DNA of 64,000 nt from Deltaproteobacteria bacterium. GTDB lineage: Bacteria; Myxococcota_A; UBA9042; PHBI01; JACKFB01. Location: assembly GCA_020632695.1 (NCBI GenBank), contig JACKFB010000005.1:62001-126000 (forward strand), in the 5' to 3' direction. The notes below the pieces were generated by a model. It did not search any database, was not told the origin of the DNA, and was given only the letters and a program-made list of their open reading frames with translations. Of the stretch, positions 1 to 7,465 are shown in pieces; positions within the stretch are counted from its first letter, which is position 1; every line of letters begins with the position of its first letter. A program made the position numbers and the translations under genes.

Positions 1-120
1 GGAGAGCGTGGCGTTGAGCGGCTTGATGAGGCGCTCGGGCACGACGAGGGTGAGCAGGGTGCACGCGAGGGGGGTCGCGAGCAGCAGCGGCAGGATGGGG
101 ATCTGTGCCAGCGCGCTCAT
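1..120 (-). CDS. nuoM: NADH-quinone oxidoreductase subunit M, N-terminal fragment
   Basis: Only the first 40 codons are inside the window; the gene continues past base 1. The translation starts MSALAQIPILPLLLATPLAC and continues as a hydrophobic helix, as expected for the first transmembrane segment of an antiporter-like complex I subunit. The ATG at 120-118 overlaps the TGA of nuoL (ATGA), so translation is probably coupled. The call as NuoM rather than NuoN rests mainly on gene order (L is normally followed by M) and on the hydrophobic start. The visible stretch is too short for family motifs. Confidence 0.75.
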   Translation of the reverse strand, partial: MSALAQIPILPLLLATPLACTLLTLVVPERLIKPLNATLS

Positions 121-1991
121 TCGGCGAACCCCAGCCAGAGGGCGACGCAGGCCAGCAGGAGCGCGGCCACGCCGATGTAGCGCTGGAGCTGCCCCGACTG
201 GCCGCGGGCGGTGCCCTCGCCCATGGCCAGGGTGAGGCGGGCCAGCCCGTCGGCGGCCGGGTCCAGCAGGCGCGTCTCGGCGAAGTGCAGCGCGCGGGCG
301 CAGAGGCGGGCGGCGCCGACGAAGACGCGCTGGTAGATGGCGTCCACGTAGAAGCCGCGGAGCAGGAGACCGTGGAGCGCGGGGACGCGCTCGAAGAGCG
401 GCGGGGCGGAGCTCTTGCGGCCGAAGTCGAAGACGGCCACCGCGAGGCCGAGGGCGACGGCGGCGATGCCCGGCACCGCGTGGGCCAGGGCGAGCTCGGG
501 CAGGGGCTGACCGAGGAGCGAGGCGACCAGGGGGCCCGCGAAGGCGAGGGCCAGGGTGATGAGGGTGAGCGTGAGGATGGAGGCGCTCATGGCGGTGGTG
601 GGAGGGTGGCCGTGGGCGTCGGGTGGCGTCGGTTCGTGCGGCTCGGCGGCGGTGGGGCGCAGCAGGAGGAAGGCGACGCGGCCGACGTAGTAGGCGGTGA
701 AGCCGGCGCCGATGACCAGCAGCGCGAAGCCGGTGGCGGCGGCGCGGCCGGGGACGTCGTGGACCGCGGTGAGGACGGCCTCCTTGGAGGCGAAGCCGGC
801 GAAACCGGGGATGCCTGCCAGGGCGGCGGCGCCGACCAGGAGGCCCAGCATGGTGAGGCGGTCGCGGCGGGCGCCGGCGCGGCCGAGCGCGCGCAGATCC
901 TGGGTGCCGTAGTGGTGGATGAGGGCGCCGGCCGAGAGGAAGAGCAGGGCCTTGAAGGCGGCGTGGGTGGTGAGGTGGAAGAGCCCCGACGAGAGGCCGC
1001 CGGCGGCGAGGCCGGCCAGCATGGTGCCGAGCTGGCTGATGGAGGACCAGGCCCACACGCGCTTGATGTCGACCTGCACCGAGGCCAGCAGCGCGGCCAG
1101 CAGCGCGGTGAAGGCGGTGAGGAGCAGCGCGGCGCTGCGGGTGAGCGGCGCCAGCAGGAAGAGCTCCTCGAAGCGGGCGAAGAGGAAGACGCCGGCGGCG
1201 ACCATGGTGGCGGAGTGCAGCAGCGCGCTGACGGGGGTGGGGCCGGCCATGGCGTCGGGGAGCCACGTGTGCAGCGGGAACTGGGCGCTCTTGCCGACGA
1301 CGCCGACGAAGAGCAGGGCGGCGGCGACCTCGACCTGCAGGCTGGTGATGCCGTGGCCCTGCAGCAGCGAGTGGAGGCGGTCGAGGCTCTCGCGGATGTC
1401 GAGGGTGCCGGCCAGGGCGAAGAGCAGGACCAGGCCGATGAGCATCGCCACGTCGCCGACGCGGGTCATGATGAAGGCCTTCTTGGCGGCGGCGATGGCC
1501 TCGGGCCGGTCGTACCAGAACCCGATGAGGAAGAAGGAGGCCAGGCCGACCAGCTCCCAGAAGATGAAGGCCTGGAGCAGGTCGGGGGCGTAGGCGAAGC
1601 CGAGCATGGCCCACTCGAAGAGCGCCAGCAGCGCGAAGAAGCGGGTGCGGCCGGGGTCATGGGCCATGTAGCCGGTGGAGTAGATCTGGACCAGCAGGGT
1701 GATGACGCCGACGACGGCGCCCATCAGGCGTGAGCGGGGGTCGAGGAGGACGCCGAAGCCGAGGTCGGTGTCGCCCACGCGCAGCCAGGTCCAGACCTGC
1801 TGGATGGGGGCGTCGGCCAGCGCGAGGATGGCCAGCGTCGCCAGCGCGGTGAGCGCGCCCGAGGCGATGACCAGGGCCGCGGCGGCGCGGGGGCGCGAGC
1901 GCAGCGCGAGGCCGGCGATGGCGAAGGCGCAGAGCGGCGCGGCGAGGGCTGCCAGGGCGAGGCGCGTCAGCGTGGGGGTGTCGAGGACCAT
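117..1991 (-). CDS. nuoL: NADH-quinone oxidoreductase subunit L
   Basis: A 624-residue polytopic membrane subunit of complex I, one of the Mrp-antiporter-like proton channels at the distal end of the membrane arm. The family signature is clear: 'PLHTWLPDAMAGPTPVSALL' followed by HSATMVAAGVFL, the conserved Lys in KKAFIMTRVGD, and a C-terminal amphipathic helix and TM expected of NuoL. Length is normal for the family (about 600-650). I chose the ATG at 1991 (MVLDTPTLTRL) over an in-frame start 14 codons upstream because it begins right at the first hydrophobic helix. The Shine-Dalgarno is weak. A 165-bp gap (1992-2156) separates it from nuoK, the only real gap in the operon. It shows no obvious gene and could hold an internal promoter or processing site. 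Confidence 0.95.
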   Translation of the reverse strand: MVLDTPTLTRLALAALAAPLCAFAIAGLALRSRPRAAAALVIASGALTALATLAILALADAPIQQVWTWLRVGDTDLGFGVLLDPRSRLMGAVVGVITLLVQIYSTGYMAHDPGRTRFFALLALFEWAMLGFAYAPDLLQAFIFWELVGLASFFLIGFWYDRPEAIAAAKKAFIMTRVGDVAMLIGLVLLFALAGTLDIRESLDRLHSLLQGHGITSLQVEVAAALLFVGVVGKSAQFPLHTWLPDAMAGPTPVSALLHSATMVAAGVFLFARFEELFLLAPLTRSAALLLTAFTALLAALLASVQVDIKRVWAWSSISQLGTMLAGLAAGGLSSGLFHLTTHAAFKALLFLSAGALIHHYGTQDLRALGRAGARRDRLTMLGLLVGAAALAGIPGFAGFASKEAVLTAVHDVPGRAAATGFALLVIGAGFTAYYVGRVAFLLLRPTAAEPHEPTPPDAHGHPPTTAMSASILTLTLITLALAFAGPLVASLLGQPLPELALAHAVPGIAAVALGLAVAVFDFGRKSSAPPLFERVPALHGLLLRGFYVDAIYQRVFVGAARLCARALHFAETRLLDPAADGLARLTLAMGEGTARGQSGQLQRYIGVAALLLACVALWLGFAE

Positions 1992-2156
1992 CGGCTCAGG
2001 GCCCGTGTGAGAATGAGTGCGTTGGAGGCGCAAGGAGGCGCGCCGCCGGCGCGTCCGCGGAATCCGAAGCTGTATCTGGATGCTGCGAGGTGCCGCGGAC
2101 GCGTTGGCGGGGATGGATCCGCAGCGGATTCAGCGTGGTTGTTTTCATGCGGGCCC

Positions 2157-2477
2157 TCAGCCTTCCAGCGTGTCGAGGTCGTCGACGTCGACGCTGTGTC
2201 GATGGCGATGGACGGCGAGGATGATGGCCAGGGCGATGGCGGCCTCGGCGGCGGCCAGGCCGATGATGAAGAGGACGAGGATCTGGCCGCTGACGGCGGC
2301 GTGGGCGGGGTCGACCAGGCCGTAGCGGCCCCAGGCGAGGGCATTGAGGCTGGCGGCGTTGAGCATCAGCTCGACGCCGATGAGCATGGCGATGAGGTTC
2401 TTTCGGGCCAGCACGCCGTAGAGGCCCATGCAGAAGAGCGCCAGGGCGCAGAGGTTGAAGGCGGTGAGCGGCGTCAC
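2157..2477 (-). CDS. nuoK: NADH-quinone oxidoreductase subunit K
   Basis: A 106-residue, three-helix membrane subunit of complex I. The sequence shows the family pattern LIGVELMLNAASLNAL, with the conserved membrane Glu used in proton pumping, followed by GQILVLFIIGLAAAEAAIALAI with the second conserved Glu. The start is GTG at 2477, overlapping the TGA of nuoJ as GTGA. Length is typical (about 100). The C-terminus adds a short His/Asp-rich tail (RHRHSVDVDDLDTLEG). Confidence 0.95.
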   Translation of the reverse strand: MTPLTAFNLCALALFCMGLYGVLARKNLIAMLIGVELMLNAASLNALAWGRYGLVDPAHAAVSGQILVLFIIGLAAAEAAIALAIILAVHRHRHSVDVDDLDTLEG

Positions 2478-3004
2478 GGGCGCGCCTCCTCGGCGGCCGG
2501 AGCGGCGTCGGCGGGGGCCGGGGGCTCGCGGGTGGCGATGATGACGGCGCCCATGATGGCGAGGAGCAGCACCACCGAGAGGACCTCGAAGGCGAGCAGC
2601 CAGTCGCCCAGCAGGGCGTGGCCGACCAGGGCCGGGTCGAAGGCGCCGGCGGCCTCGGGCGTGTCGGGGACGGCGGGGCCCGACAACACGGCGAGCGCGG
2701 CGCCGGCGAAGAGCAGCGAGGCGATGAGCGCGGCGCCCAGGCGGCGCGCCGGGGTCTCGCGCAGGTCGCGGCCCACGTGGGGCGAGAGCATCACCGCGAA
2801 GATCATCGCCACGGAGATGCCGCCGACGTAGATCAGCACCTCCATCGCGCCGACCAGCGGGCTGCCCAGGGTGGTGAAGAGCGCCGCCAGGGCCAGCAGC
2901 GCGCCGGCCAGGCCGAAGATGGCGTGGACGATGTCGCGCACGCTCACCGCCACCAGCGCGCCGAGCAGGGCGATGACCATGAGGATGAGGGTGACGGCGC
3001 TCAC
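2474..3004 (-). CDS. nuoJ: NADH-quinone oxidoreductase subunit J
   Basis: A 176-residue complex I membrane subunit with five predicted helices. The conserved third helix is seen as MEVLIYVGGISVAMIFAVML, the region whose pi-bulge/alpha-helix switch is linked to coupling in NuoJ. The GTG start at 3004 (VSAVTLILMVIALL) overlaps the nuoI stop (GTGA), matching the start style of nuoK. The C-terminus is an Ala/Pro/Glu-rich cytoplasmic tail. Confidence 0.94.
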   Translation of the reverse strand: MSAVTLILMVIALLGALVAVSVRDIVHAIFGLAGALLALAALFTTLGSPLVGAMEVLIYVGGISVAMIFAVMLSPHVGRDLRETPARRLGAALIASLLFAGAALAVLSGPAVPDTPEAAGAFDPALVGHALLGDWLLAFEVLSVVLLLAIMGAVIIATREPPAPADAAPAAEEARP

Positions 3005-3582
3005 GCCTCGCCCTCCCCGCCCGCGGCGGCCGCCGCCTTGGCCGCCTTGGCGGCCTTGGCCGCCTCCGCCGCACGCGCCTTCTCCGCGGCGGCCTCGGCC
3101 TCGCGCGCGCGCTGCTCCTCGCGGAAGCGCTCCTCGTCTTCGCGGAAGGGCTCGAGGAGGTCCATCTCCCAGTCGCGGGTGTAGCCGGCCTGGTCGTAGA
3201 GCTTCGAGTACTCGAGGGTGGTGGTCGGGCAGACGTCGATGCACAGGCCGCACAGGCTGCACAGCGCGAAGTCCATCGTGAACTCGGTGGCCCGCTGCTT
3301 CTTGAGGCCCTCGACCTTCTCGCCGTCGATGGCGATGCAGAAGGACGGGCAGATCTGCTGGCAGGCCAGGCACGCCACGCAGTCGTGGGTGCCGGTGTCC
3401 TCGAAGCGGATGAGCTGGATGGCCGAGCGGTAGGCCGCCGAGAGCTCGGGCTTCTCGTGGGGGTACTGGAGCGTCACGGCCTTGCGGCGCACCAGCGTGC
3501 GCCACAGCTCGCCCATGGTCATGCCCAGGCCGGTCAGCAGCGAGCGGGCGCCGGTGGCGATCTTCTGGAGCGCGCCGGCCAT
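3001..3582 (-). CDS. nuoI: NADH-quinone oxidoreductase subunit I (2x 4Fe-4S)
   Basis: A 193-residue peripheral subunit carrying clusters N6a and N6b, which pass electrons to NuoB. Two ferredoxin-type motifs are intact: CVACLACQQICP and CSLCGLCIDVCP. The N-terminus has an amphipathic helix (KIATGARSLLTGLGMTMGEL) as in other NuoI. Past the ferredoxin fold it has an unusual extension of about 45 residues rich in Glu, then Ala and Lys (KAAKAAKAAAAAGGEGEA), likely a charged helix. The ATG at 3582 overlaps the nuoH stop (ATGA). Confidence 0.95.
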   Translation of the reverse strand: MAGALQKIATGARSLLTGLGMTMGELWRTLVRRKAVTLQYPHEKPELSAAYRSAIQLIRFEDTGTHDCVACLACQQICPSFCIAIDGEKVEGLKKQRATEFTMDFALCSLCGLCIDVCPTTTLEYSKLYDQAGYTRDWEMDLLEPFREDEERFREEQRAREAEAAAEKARAAEAAKAAKAAKAAAAAGGEGEA

Positions 3583-4691
3583 CAGAGCACCTCCGCCAGC
3601 ACGGCGGCGCCGAGCAGGTTGAGGATGGCGACGGGCACCAGCAGGCCCCAGCACAGGCGCATGAGCTGGTCGAAGCGCAGCCGCGGCCAGGTCCAGCGCA
3701 CCCAGATCATCCCGAAGAGCAGCGTGTAGGTCTTGAGGAAGAACCAGACCGGACCGGGCAGCAGCGGCCCGTCCCAGCCGCCGAGGAAGAGCACGGTGGC
3801 CACCATGCTGACGACGAGCATGTTGGTGTACTCGGCGAAGAAGAACATGGCGAAGCGCATGCCCGAGTATTCGGTGTGGAAGCCGGCGACCAGCTCGCTC
3901 TCGGCTTCGGGGATGTCGAAGGGCGCGCGGTTGGTCTCGGCCAGGGCGGCGACGAAGTAGATGACGAAGGCCACCGGCTGGACCAGGACGAACCAGTAGC
4001 CCTGGGCCTCCTGGGCCAGGGTGATGTGGGCCAGGCTGGTGCCGAGCAGGGGCACGGTGTGGGCCGACGGCGTGCCGGCCTCGAGGGTGACGCCCTCGGG
4101 GTGGCTGGCCAGGAGCACCACCGCCAGGGCCGAGAGGATGAGCGGGATCTCGTAGGAGACGTTCTGGGCCACCGAGCGCATGGCGCCCAGGAGCGCATAC
4201 TTGTTGTTGGAGCCCCAGCCGGCCATGAAGATGCCGATGATGCCGAGCCCGGCGAAGGCGAAGACCAGCAACAGGCCCAGGTCGACGTCGGTGACGGCCA
4301 GGCCGGGCGCGAAGGGGAAGAGCGAGACGGCGACCACCACCGGCGCGAACACGACCAGCGGGGCCAGGAGATAGAGCGGCCGGTCGACGTGCGAGGGGGT
4401 GATGAGCTGCTTCGAGATGAGCTTCAGCATGTCGGCCAGGGTCTGGAAGAGCCCGTAGGGGCCGACCTCGGTGGGCCCCATGCGGCGCTGGATCCAGGCG
4501 GAGACCTTGCGCTCGGCCCAGATGAGGAAGAGCACGTTGAGGGTGAGGAAGGCCATGATGGCGCCCACGCCCAGGAGCGAGGCCAGCCAGGGCTGGGCCA
4601 CCAGGTCCGCGGCGGTGTGCGGCAGCGAATGCGGCGTGCTCAGCGCCTGGGCGAGCGCGGGGGCCGACGCCGGGTGCAGCGCGGCGCTCAT
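3582..4691 (-). CDS. nuoH: NADH-quinone oxidoreductase subunit H
   Basis: A 369-residue membrane subunit that forms the quinone cavity with NuoB and NuoD. Diagnostic segments are QRRMGPTEVGPYGLFQTLAD and NRAPFDIPEAESELVAGFHT followed by EYSGMRFAMFFFAEYTNM. Eight or more hydrophobic helices are visible. ATG at 4691, overlapping the nuoD stop (ATGA). NuoH sits directly after NuoD with no nuoE, F or G between them, unlike the 14-gene order of Escherichia coli. Confidence 0.96.
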   Translation of the reverse strand: MSAALHPASAPALAQALSTPHSLPHTAADLVAQPWLASLLGVGAIMAFLTLNVLFLIWAERKVSAWIQRRMGPTEVGPYGLFQTLADMLKLISKQLITPSHVDRPLYLLAPLVVFAPVVVAVSLFPFAPGLAVTDVDLGLLLVFAFAGLGIIGIFMAGWGSNNKYALLGAMRSVAQNVSYEIPLILSALAVVLLASHPEGVTLEAGTPSAHTVPLLGTSLAHITLAQEAQGYWFVLVQPVAFVIYFVAALAETNRAPFDIPEAESELVAGFHTEYSGMRFAMFFFAEYTNMLVVSMVATVLFLGGWDGPLLPGPVWFFLKTYTLLFGMIWVRWTWPRLRFDQLMRLCWGLLVPVAILNLLGAAVLAEVL

Positions 4692-5809
4692 CGGTCGATC
4701 TCCGGCAGCACGACGTCGATGCTGCCGACGATGGCGATGGTGTCGGCGACGGTGGTGCCGCGCAGCACGTCGGGCATCGACGAGAGGTTCGAGAAGGACG
4801 GCGTACGCAGCTTGACCCGCACCGGGATCTCGCTGCCGTCGCTGACCACCCAGGTGCCGAAGTGCCCGCGCGCCGACTCCACCGCGTAGTAGAGCTCACC
4901 CGCCGGCGGCTTGAAGCGCTTCTTCGGCTTGGCCGGCATGATCGGGCCCTCGGGCAGCCCGTCCAGCGCCTGGTCGATGATGCGGGCGCTCTCCTCGATC
5001 TCGCGCACGCGCACGTCGAAGCGCGCGAGGCAGTCGCCCTCGGTGGCGGTGGGGACGTCGAACTCGAAGCGGTCGTAGATGCCGTAGGGCTCGGCGCGGC
5101 GCACGTCGAAGCCCACGCCCGACGCGCGCAGGCACGGGCCCGTGACCCCGTAGTCGAAGGCGACCTCCGGCGTGATGACGCCCACTCCCTCGCAGCGCTC
5201 GCGGAAGATCACGTTGTCGCGCACCAGGCGCTTGTAGGCGGGCAGGCGCTCGCGCAGGCGCACGAGGAACGCGCGGGTGCCCGAGACGAAGGGCTCGCCG
5301 ACGTCCATGGTCACGCCGCCGAAGCGCCCGTAGCTGTAGGTCAGGCGCGAGCCGGTGACGCTGTCGAGCAGGTCGAGGATCGCCTCGCGGTCGTCGAAGC
5401 AATAGAGGAAGGGCGTCACGCCGCCGAGGTCCAGCAGGAAGGTGCCGAACCAGAGCAGGTGACTGGAGATCCGGTTGAGCTCGCTGGCGATGGTGCGGAT
5501 GTAGAGGGCGCGCTCCGGCACCTCGATGGCCATCAGGCGCTCCATCGCCTCGCACCAGGCCAGGTTGTAGATCATGCCGCTGAGGTAATCGACGCGCGAG
5601 GTGTTCGGCAGGAACATCAAGTAGTTGCGGTTCTCCGCCATCTTCTCGTGGGCGCGATGGGCGTAGCCGATGATCGGCTCGGCGCTGACGATCTCCTCGC
5701 CGCGCAGCTCCAGCAGCAGGCGCAGGACGCCGTGCATGCTGGGGTGCTGGGGCCCCATGTTGAGGTAGTAGGTGTCGCCGTCGGGCGTGGGCTCGGGCTC
5801 AGTCGTCAT
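4688..5809 (-). CDS. nuoD: NADH-quinone oxidoreductase subunit D (49-kDa)
   Basis: A 373-residue subunit lining the quinone site. It begins with a short acidic leader, then the family hallmark NMGPQHPSMHGVLRLLLEL, followed by GYAHRAHEKMAENRNYLMFL and RVDYLSGMIYN. The conserved C-terminal GTTVADTIAIVGSIDVVLPEIDR ending is present, so the gene is complete. It is separate from nuoC, not fused as in enterobacteria. It overlaps the nuoC stop by 11 nt. Confidence 0.96.
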   Translation of the reverse strand: MTTEPEPTPDGDTYYLNMGPQHPSMHGVLRLLLELRGEEIVSAEPIIGYAHRAHEKMAENRNYLMFLPNTSRVDYLSGMIYNLAWCEAMERLMAIEVPERALYIRTIASELNRISSHLLWFGTFLLDLGGVTPFLYCFDDREAILDLLDSVTGSRLTYSYGRFGGVTMDVGEPFVSGTRAFLVRLRERLPAYKRLVRDNVIFRERCEGVGVITPEVAFDYGVTGPCLRASGVGFDVRRAEPYGIYDRFEFDVPTATEGDCLARFDVRVREIEESARIIDQALDGLPEGPIMPAKPKKRFKPPAGELYYAVESARGHFGTWVVSDGSEIPVRVKLRTPSFSNLSSMPDVLRGTTVADTIAIVGSIDVVLPEIDR

Positions 5810-6287
5810 GGCCCGCCCCCGCGCCGGCGTCCTCGATGCGCCCGAAATCCTTGAGCAGCGCGTGGAAGTCGGCGTCGTCCGGCAGCAGGATGCGCTTGAG
5901 GTCCGGGTGTCCGGCGAAGCGCACGCCGTACATGTCGTAGACCTCGCGCTCCATCCAGTCGGCGGCGCGGTAGACCGCGCAGATGGACGGGGCCTCGGCG
6001 CCCGGCTCGAGCGCCGCGGTGACCAGGTGCCGGTCGGGGCCGCCGGGGGCGAAGCGCGAGAAGGTCAGCACCAGCCGCAGGCACCCCAGGTCCCCGCGCC
6101 GATCCTCGCAGGTGAGCATCTCCAGCGCGTGGCCGTGCGCGCGGAAGCGCCGGGCGATCTCCGGCAGGTCGGCGGGCGGCACGTCGGCGCGCCAGTCGAG
6201 GCCGGTGCTCGCGTGCTCGCAGGCCGCGACCGCCCAGCTCCCGCCCGCGAGCGGGCCGCTGGCGCCGGCTTCGGGCTCGCCGCTCAT
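5799..6287 (-). CDS. nuoC: NADH-quinone oxidoreductase subunit C (30-kDa)
   Basis: A 162-residue peripheral subunit that docks NuoD. The C-terminal signature ADWMEREVYDMYGVRFAGHP followed by DLKRILLPDDADFHALLKDFG is clear. The protein is short at the N-terminus, starting MSGEPEAGASGPLAGGSW. The ATG at 6287 overlaps the nuoB stop (ATGA), which supports the start. Confidence 0.94.
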   Translation of the reverse strand: MSGEPEAGASGPLAGGSWAVAACEHASTGLDWRADVPPADLPEIARRFRAHGHALEMLTCEDRRGDLGCLRLVLTFSRFAPGGPDRHLVTAALEPGAEAPSICAVYRAADWMEREVYDMYGVRFAGHPDLKRILLPDDADFHALLKDFGRIEDAGAGAGHDD

Positions 6288-6880
6288 GCGCCCTCGAAGC
6301 GGCGGCCGGCCTTGATCTTCTCCTGCAGCTTCAGGATGCCGGCGATGAGGGCCTCCGGACGCGGCGGGCAGCCGGGGATGTAGACGTCCACCGGCACCAG
6401 CAGGTCGGCGCCTTCGACGATGGCGTACTGGTTCGGGTACTTGAAAGGTCCGCCGTCGATGGTGCAGCCGCCCATGGCGATGGCCCACTTCGGAGAGGGC
6501 ATCTGCTCCCAGAGCTGCTTGATGACCGGCGCCATCTTCCGCGAGATGGTGCCGGCGAAGATCATCACGTCGGCCTGGCGCGCGCTGGGCCGGAACACCC
6601 CGGCGCCGAAGCGGTCCAGGTCGTAGCGCGCGGCGCCGGCGGCCATCATCTCGATGGCGCAGCAGGCCAGACCGAAGGTGAGCGGCCACAGCGAGTTGGC
6701 GCGCGCGGCATTGAGGAGGTCGTCCAGCATGGCGAAGCGGACATAGGGCTGCGCCTCGAGCGGGATCTCGGACGAGGCGTCGGCGGCCCGCACCAGGGAG
6801 GGCCGGATGCTCGCCGTGGTCAGCTCGCGCGGGGGCTGTCCATCTTCGGGGGCGGGGGGGCCACCGTCCCGAGGGTCCAT
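6284..6880 (-). CDS. nuoB: NADH-quinone oxidoreductase subunit B (N2 cluster)
   Basis: A 198-residue subunit holding the terminal 4Fe-4S cluster N2. All four ligand positions are visible: the tandem Cys in GLACCAIEMM, GGCTIDGG and IPGCPPRPEALI. The first 45-50 residues are a Pro/Glu-rich leader. With the ATG at 6880 the gene overlaps nuoA by 61 nt. An alternative Met at 6730 (MLDDLLNAARANS) would remove the overlap and give about 148 residues. I prefer 6880, but the start is not secure. Confidence 0.93.
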   Translation of the reverse strand: MDPRDGGPPAPEDGQPPRELTTASIRPSLVRAADASSEIPLEAQPYVRFAMLDDLLNAARANSLWPLTFGLACCAIEMMAAGAARYDLDRFGAGVFRPSARQADVMIFAGTISRKMAPVIKQLWEQMPSPKWAIAMGGCTIDGGPFKYPNQYAIVEGADLLVPVDVYIPGCPPRPEALIAGILKLQEKIKAGRRFEGA

Positions 6881-7224
6881 GTGAACACTCCCTTTCGCCA
6901 GACGAAGACGAGCGCCAGCGAGAGGATCGCGAGGAAGAGCGCTACCCAGGCGACGCCGGCCCAGTGGTGGGCGCGGAGGACCAGGGCGACCGGGAAGAGG
7001 TAGAGGAGGTCGACTTCGAAGGCCACGAACACCAAGGCGAACAAGGTGTAGCCGAGCCCGAAGCGCGACCAGGCGCTGCCCACGGTGTCGATGCCGCACT
7101 CGTAGGTCTTGGAGGTCTCGGCGCCCTTGTAGCGCGGGCTGATGAGCAGCGGCAAGACCAGCGGGACCACCCCGATCAGGAGGCCCAGGAGCAGCGTGCG
7201 TCCGACCTCGCCGTACTCGCCCAA
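6820..7224 (-). CDS. nuoA: NADH-quinone oxidoreductase subunit A
   Basis: First gene of the operon: a 134-residue, three-helix membrane subunit. Family marks are the loop SKTYECGIDTVGSAWSRFGL with its conserved Cys, and FEVDLLYLFPVAL. The start is TTG at 7224 (MGEYGEVGRTLLLGLL). No ATG or GTG fits, and a GAGGAG Shine-Dalgarno lies six bases upstream, so TTG is well supported. A candidate sigma-70-type promoter is 56-84 bp upstream. Confidence 0.94.
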   Translation of the reverse strand: MGEYGEVGRTLLLGLLIGVVPLVLPLLISPRYKGAETSKTYECGIDTVGSAWSRFGLGYTLFALVFVAFEVDLLYLFPVALVLRAHHWAGVAWVALFLAILSLALVFVWRKGVFTWTLGTVAPPPPKMDSPRAS

Positions 7225-7229
7225 GTTCG

Positions 7230-7235
7230 CTCCTC
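7230..7235 (-). promoter_or_regulatory. Shine-Dalgarno deciding the TTG start of nuoA
   Basis: On the minus strand the sequence reads GAGGAGCGAACTTGGGC. GAGGAG is five bases of spacer plus one from the TTG at 7224-7222, an ideal position, and makes this rare start codon credible. Confidence 0.8.
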
Positions 7236-7279
7236 AGCAGGCTGGCATGCGCGCCGTCTCTCGGTGTCGCGCGCTGGGG

Positions 7280-7308
7280 AGCATATCGGCGCCGCGCCCG
7301 GCGCGCAA
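7280..7308 (-). promoter_or_regulatory. Candidate promoter of the nuo operon
   Basis: Minus strand: TTGCGC (7308-7303), a 17-base spacer, then TATGCT (7285-7280). Each box matches four of six bases of the sigma-70 consensus. Transcription would start near 7273, giving a leader of about 50 nt before the TTG of nuoA. No other good pair was seen between the giant lipoprotein gene and nuoA. Confidence 0.55.
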
Positions 7309-7335
7309 TTGAGGCTGATCCCACACGGCGAGGGC

Positions 7336-7347
7336 CCCACGCGTGGG
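7336..7347. promoter_or_regulatory. 12-bp perfect palindrome upstream of the nuo promoter
   Basis: CCCACGCGTGGG is perfectly self-complementary and is centred about 68 bp upstream of the inferred nuo transcription start, a usual place for an activator site. In DNA this GC-rich, 12-bp palindromes are not very rare, so the operator role is inference. Confidence 0.35.
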
Positions 7348-7429
7348 CGGGATGCCACACCGGCGGCCGGGAGGCGTCGCCCGGCGCGGAGCGCCCGGGA
7401 GCGTGCGGGGGCCGGCCTCGGGGCGCTCC

Positions 7430-7465
7430 ATGACGCGCGTCATCGGACCCCGTGACGCGCGTCAT
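7430..7465. promoter_or_regulatory. Tandem 14-bp palindromes between the giant lipoprotein gene and nuo
   Basis: ATGACGCGCGTCAT (7430-7443, a perfect inverted repeat) is followed by GTGACGCGCGTCAT (7452-7465), identical except for the first base. The centres are 22 bp apart, about two helical turns. The second copy overlaps the stop codon of the upstream lipoprotein gene. This spacing is typical of paired dimeric-repressor or activator sites. Each could also fold as a short hairpin in RNA, but there is no U tract, so an intrinsic terminator is less likely. Confidence 0.5.

Noticed and set aside
1992..2156. Possible small gene between nuoK and nuoL
   Set aside because: No start with a ribosome site; the translation is low in hydrophobicity and has no complex I similarity.
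7430..7465. Paired palindromes read as a rho-independent terminator of the giant lipoprotein gene
   Set aside because: The stems are short, one includes the stop codon and no T run follows on the minus strand; an operator role fits better.
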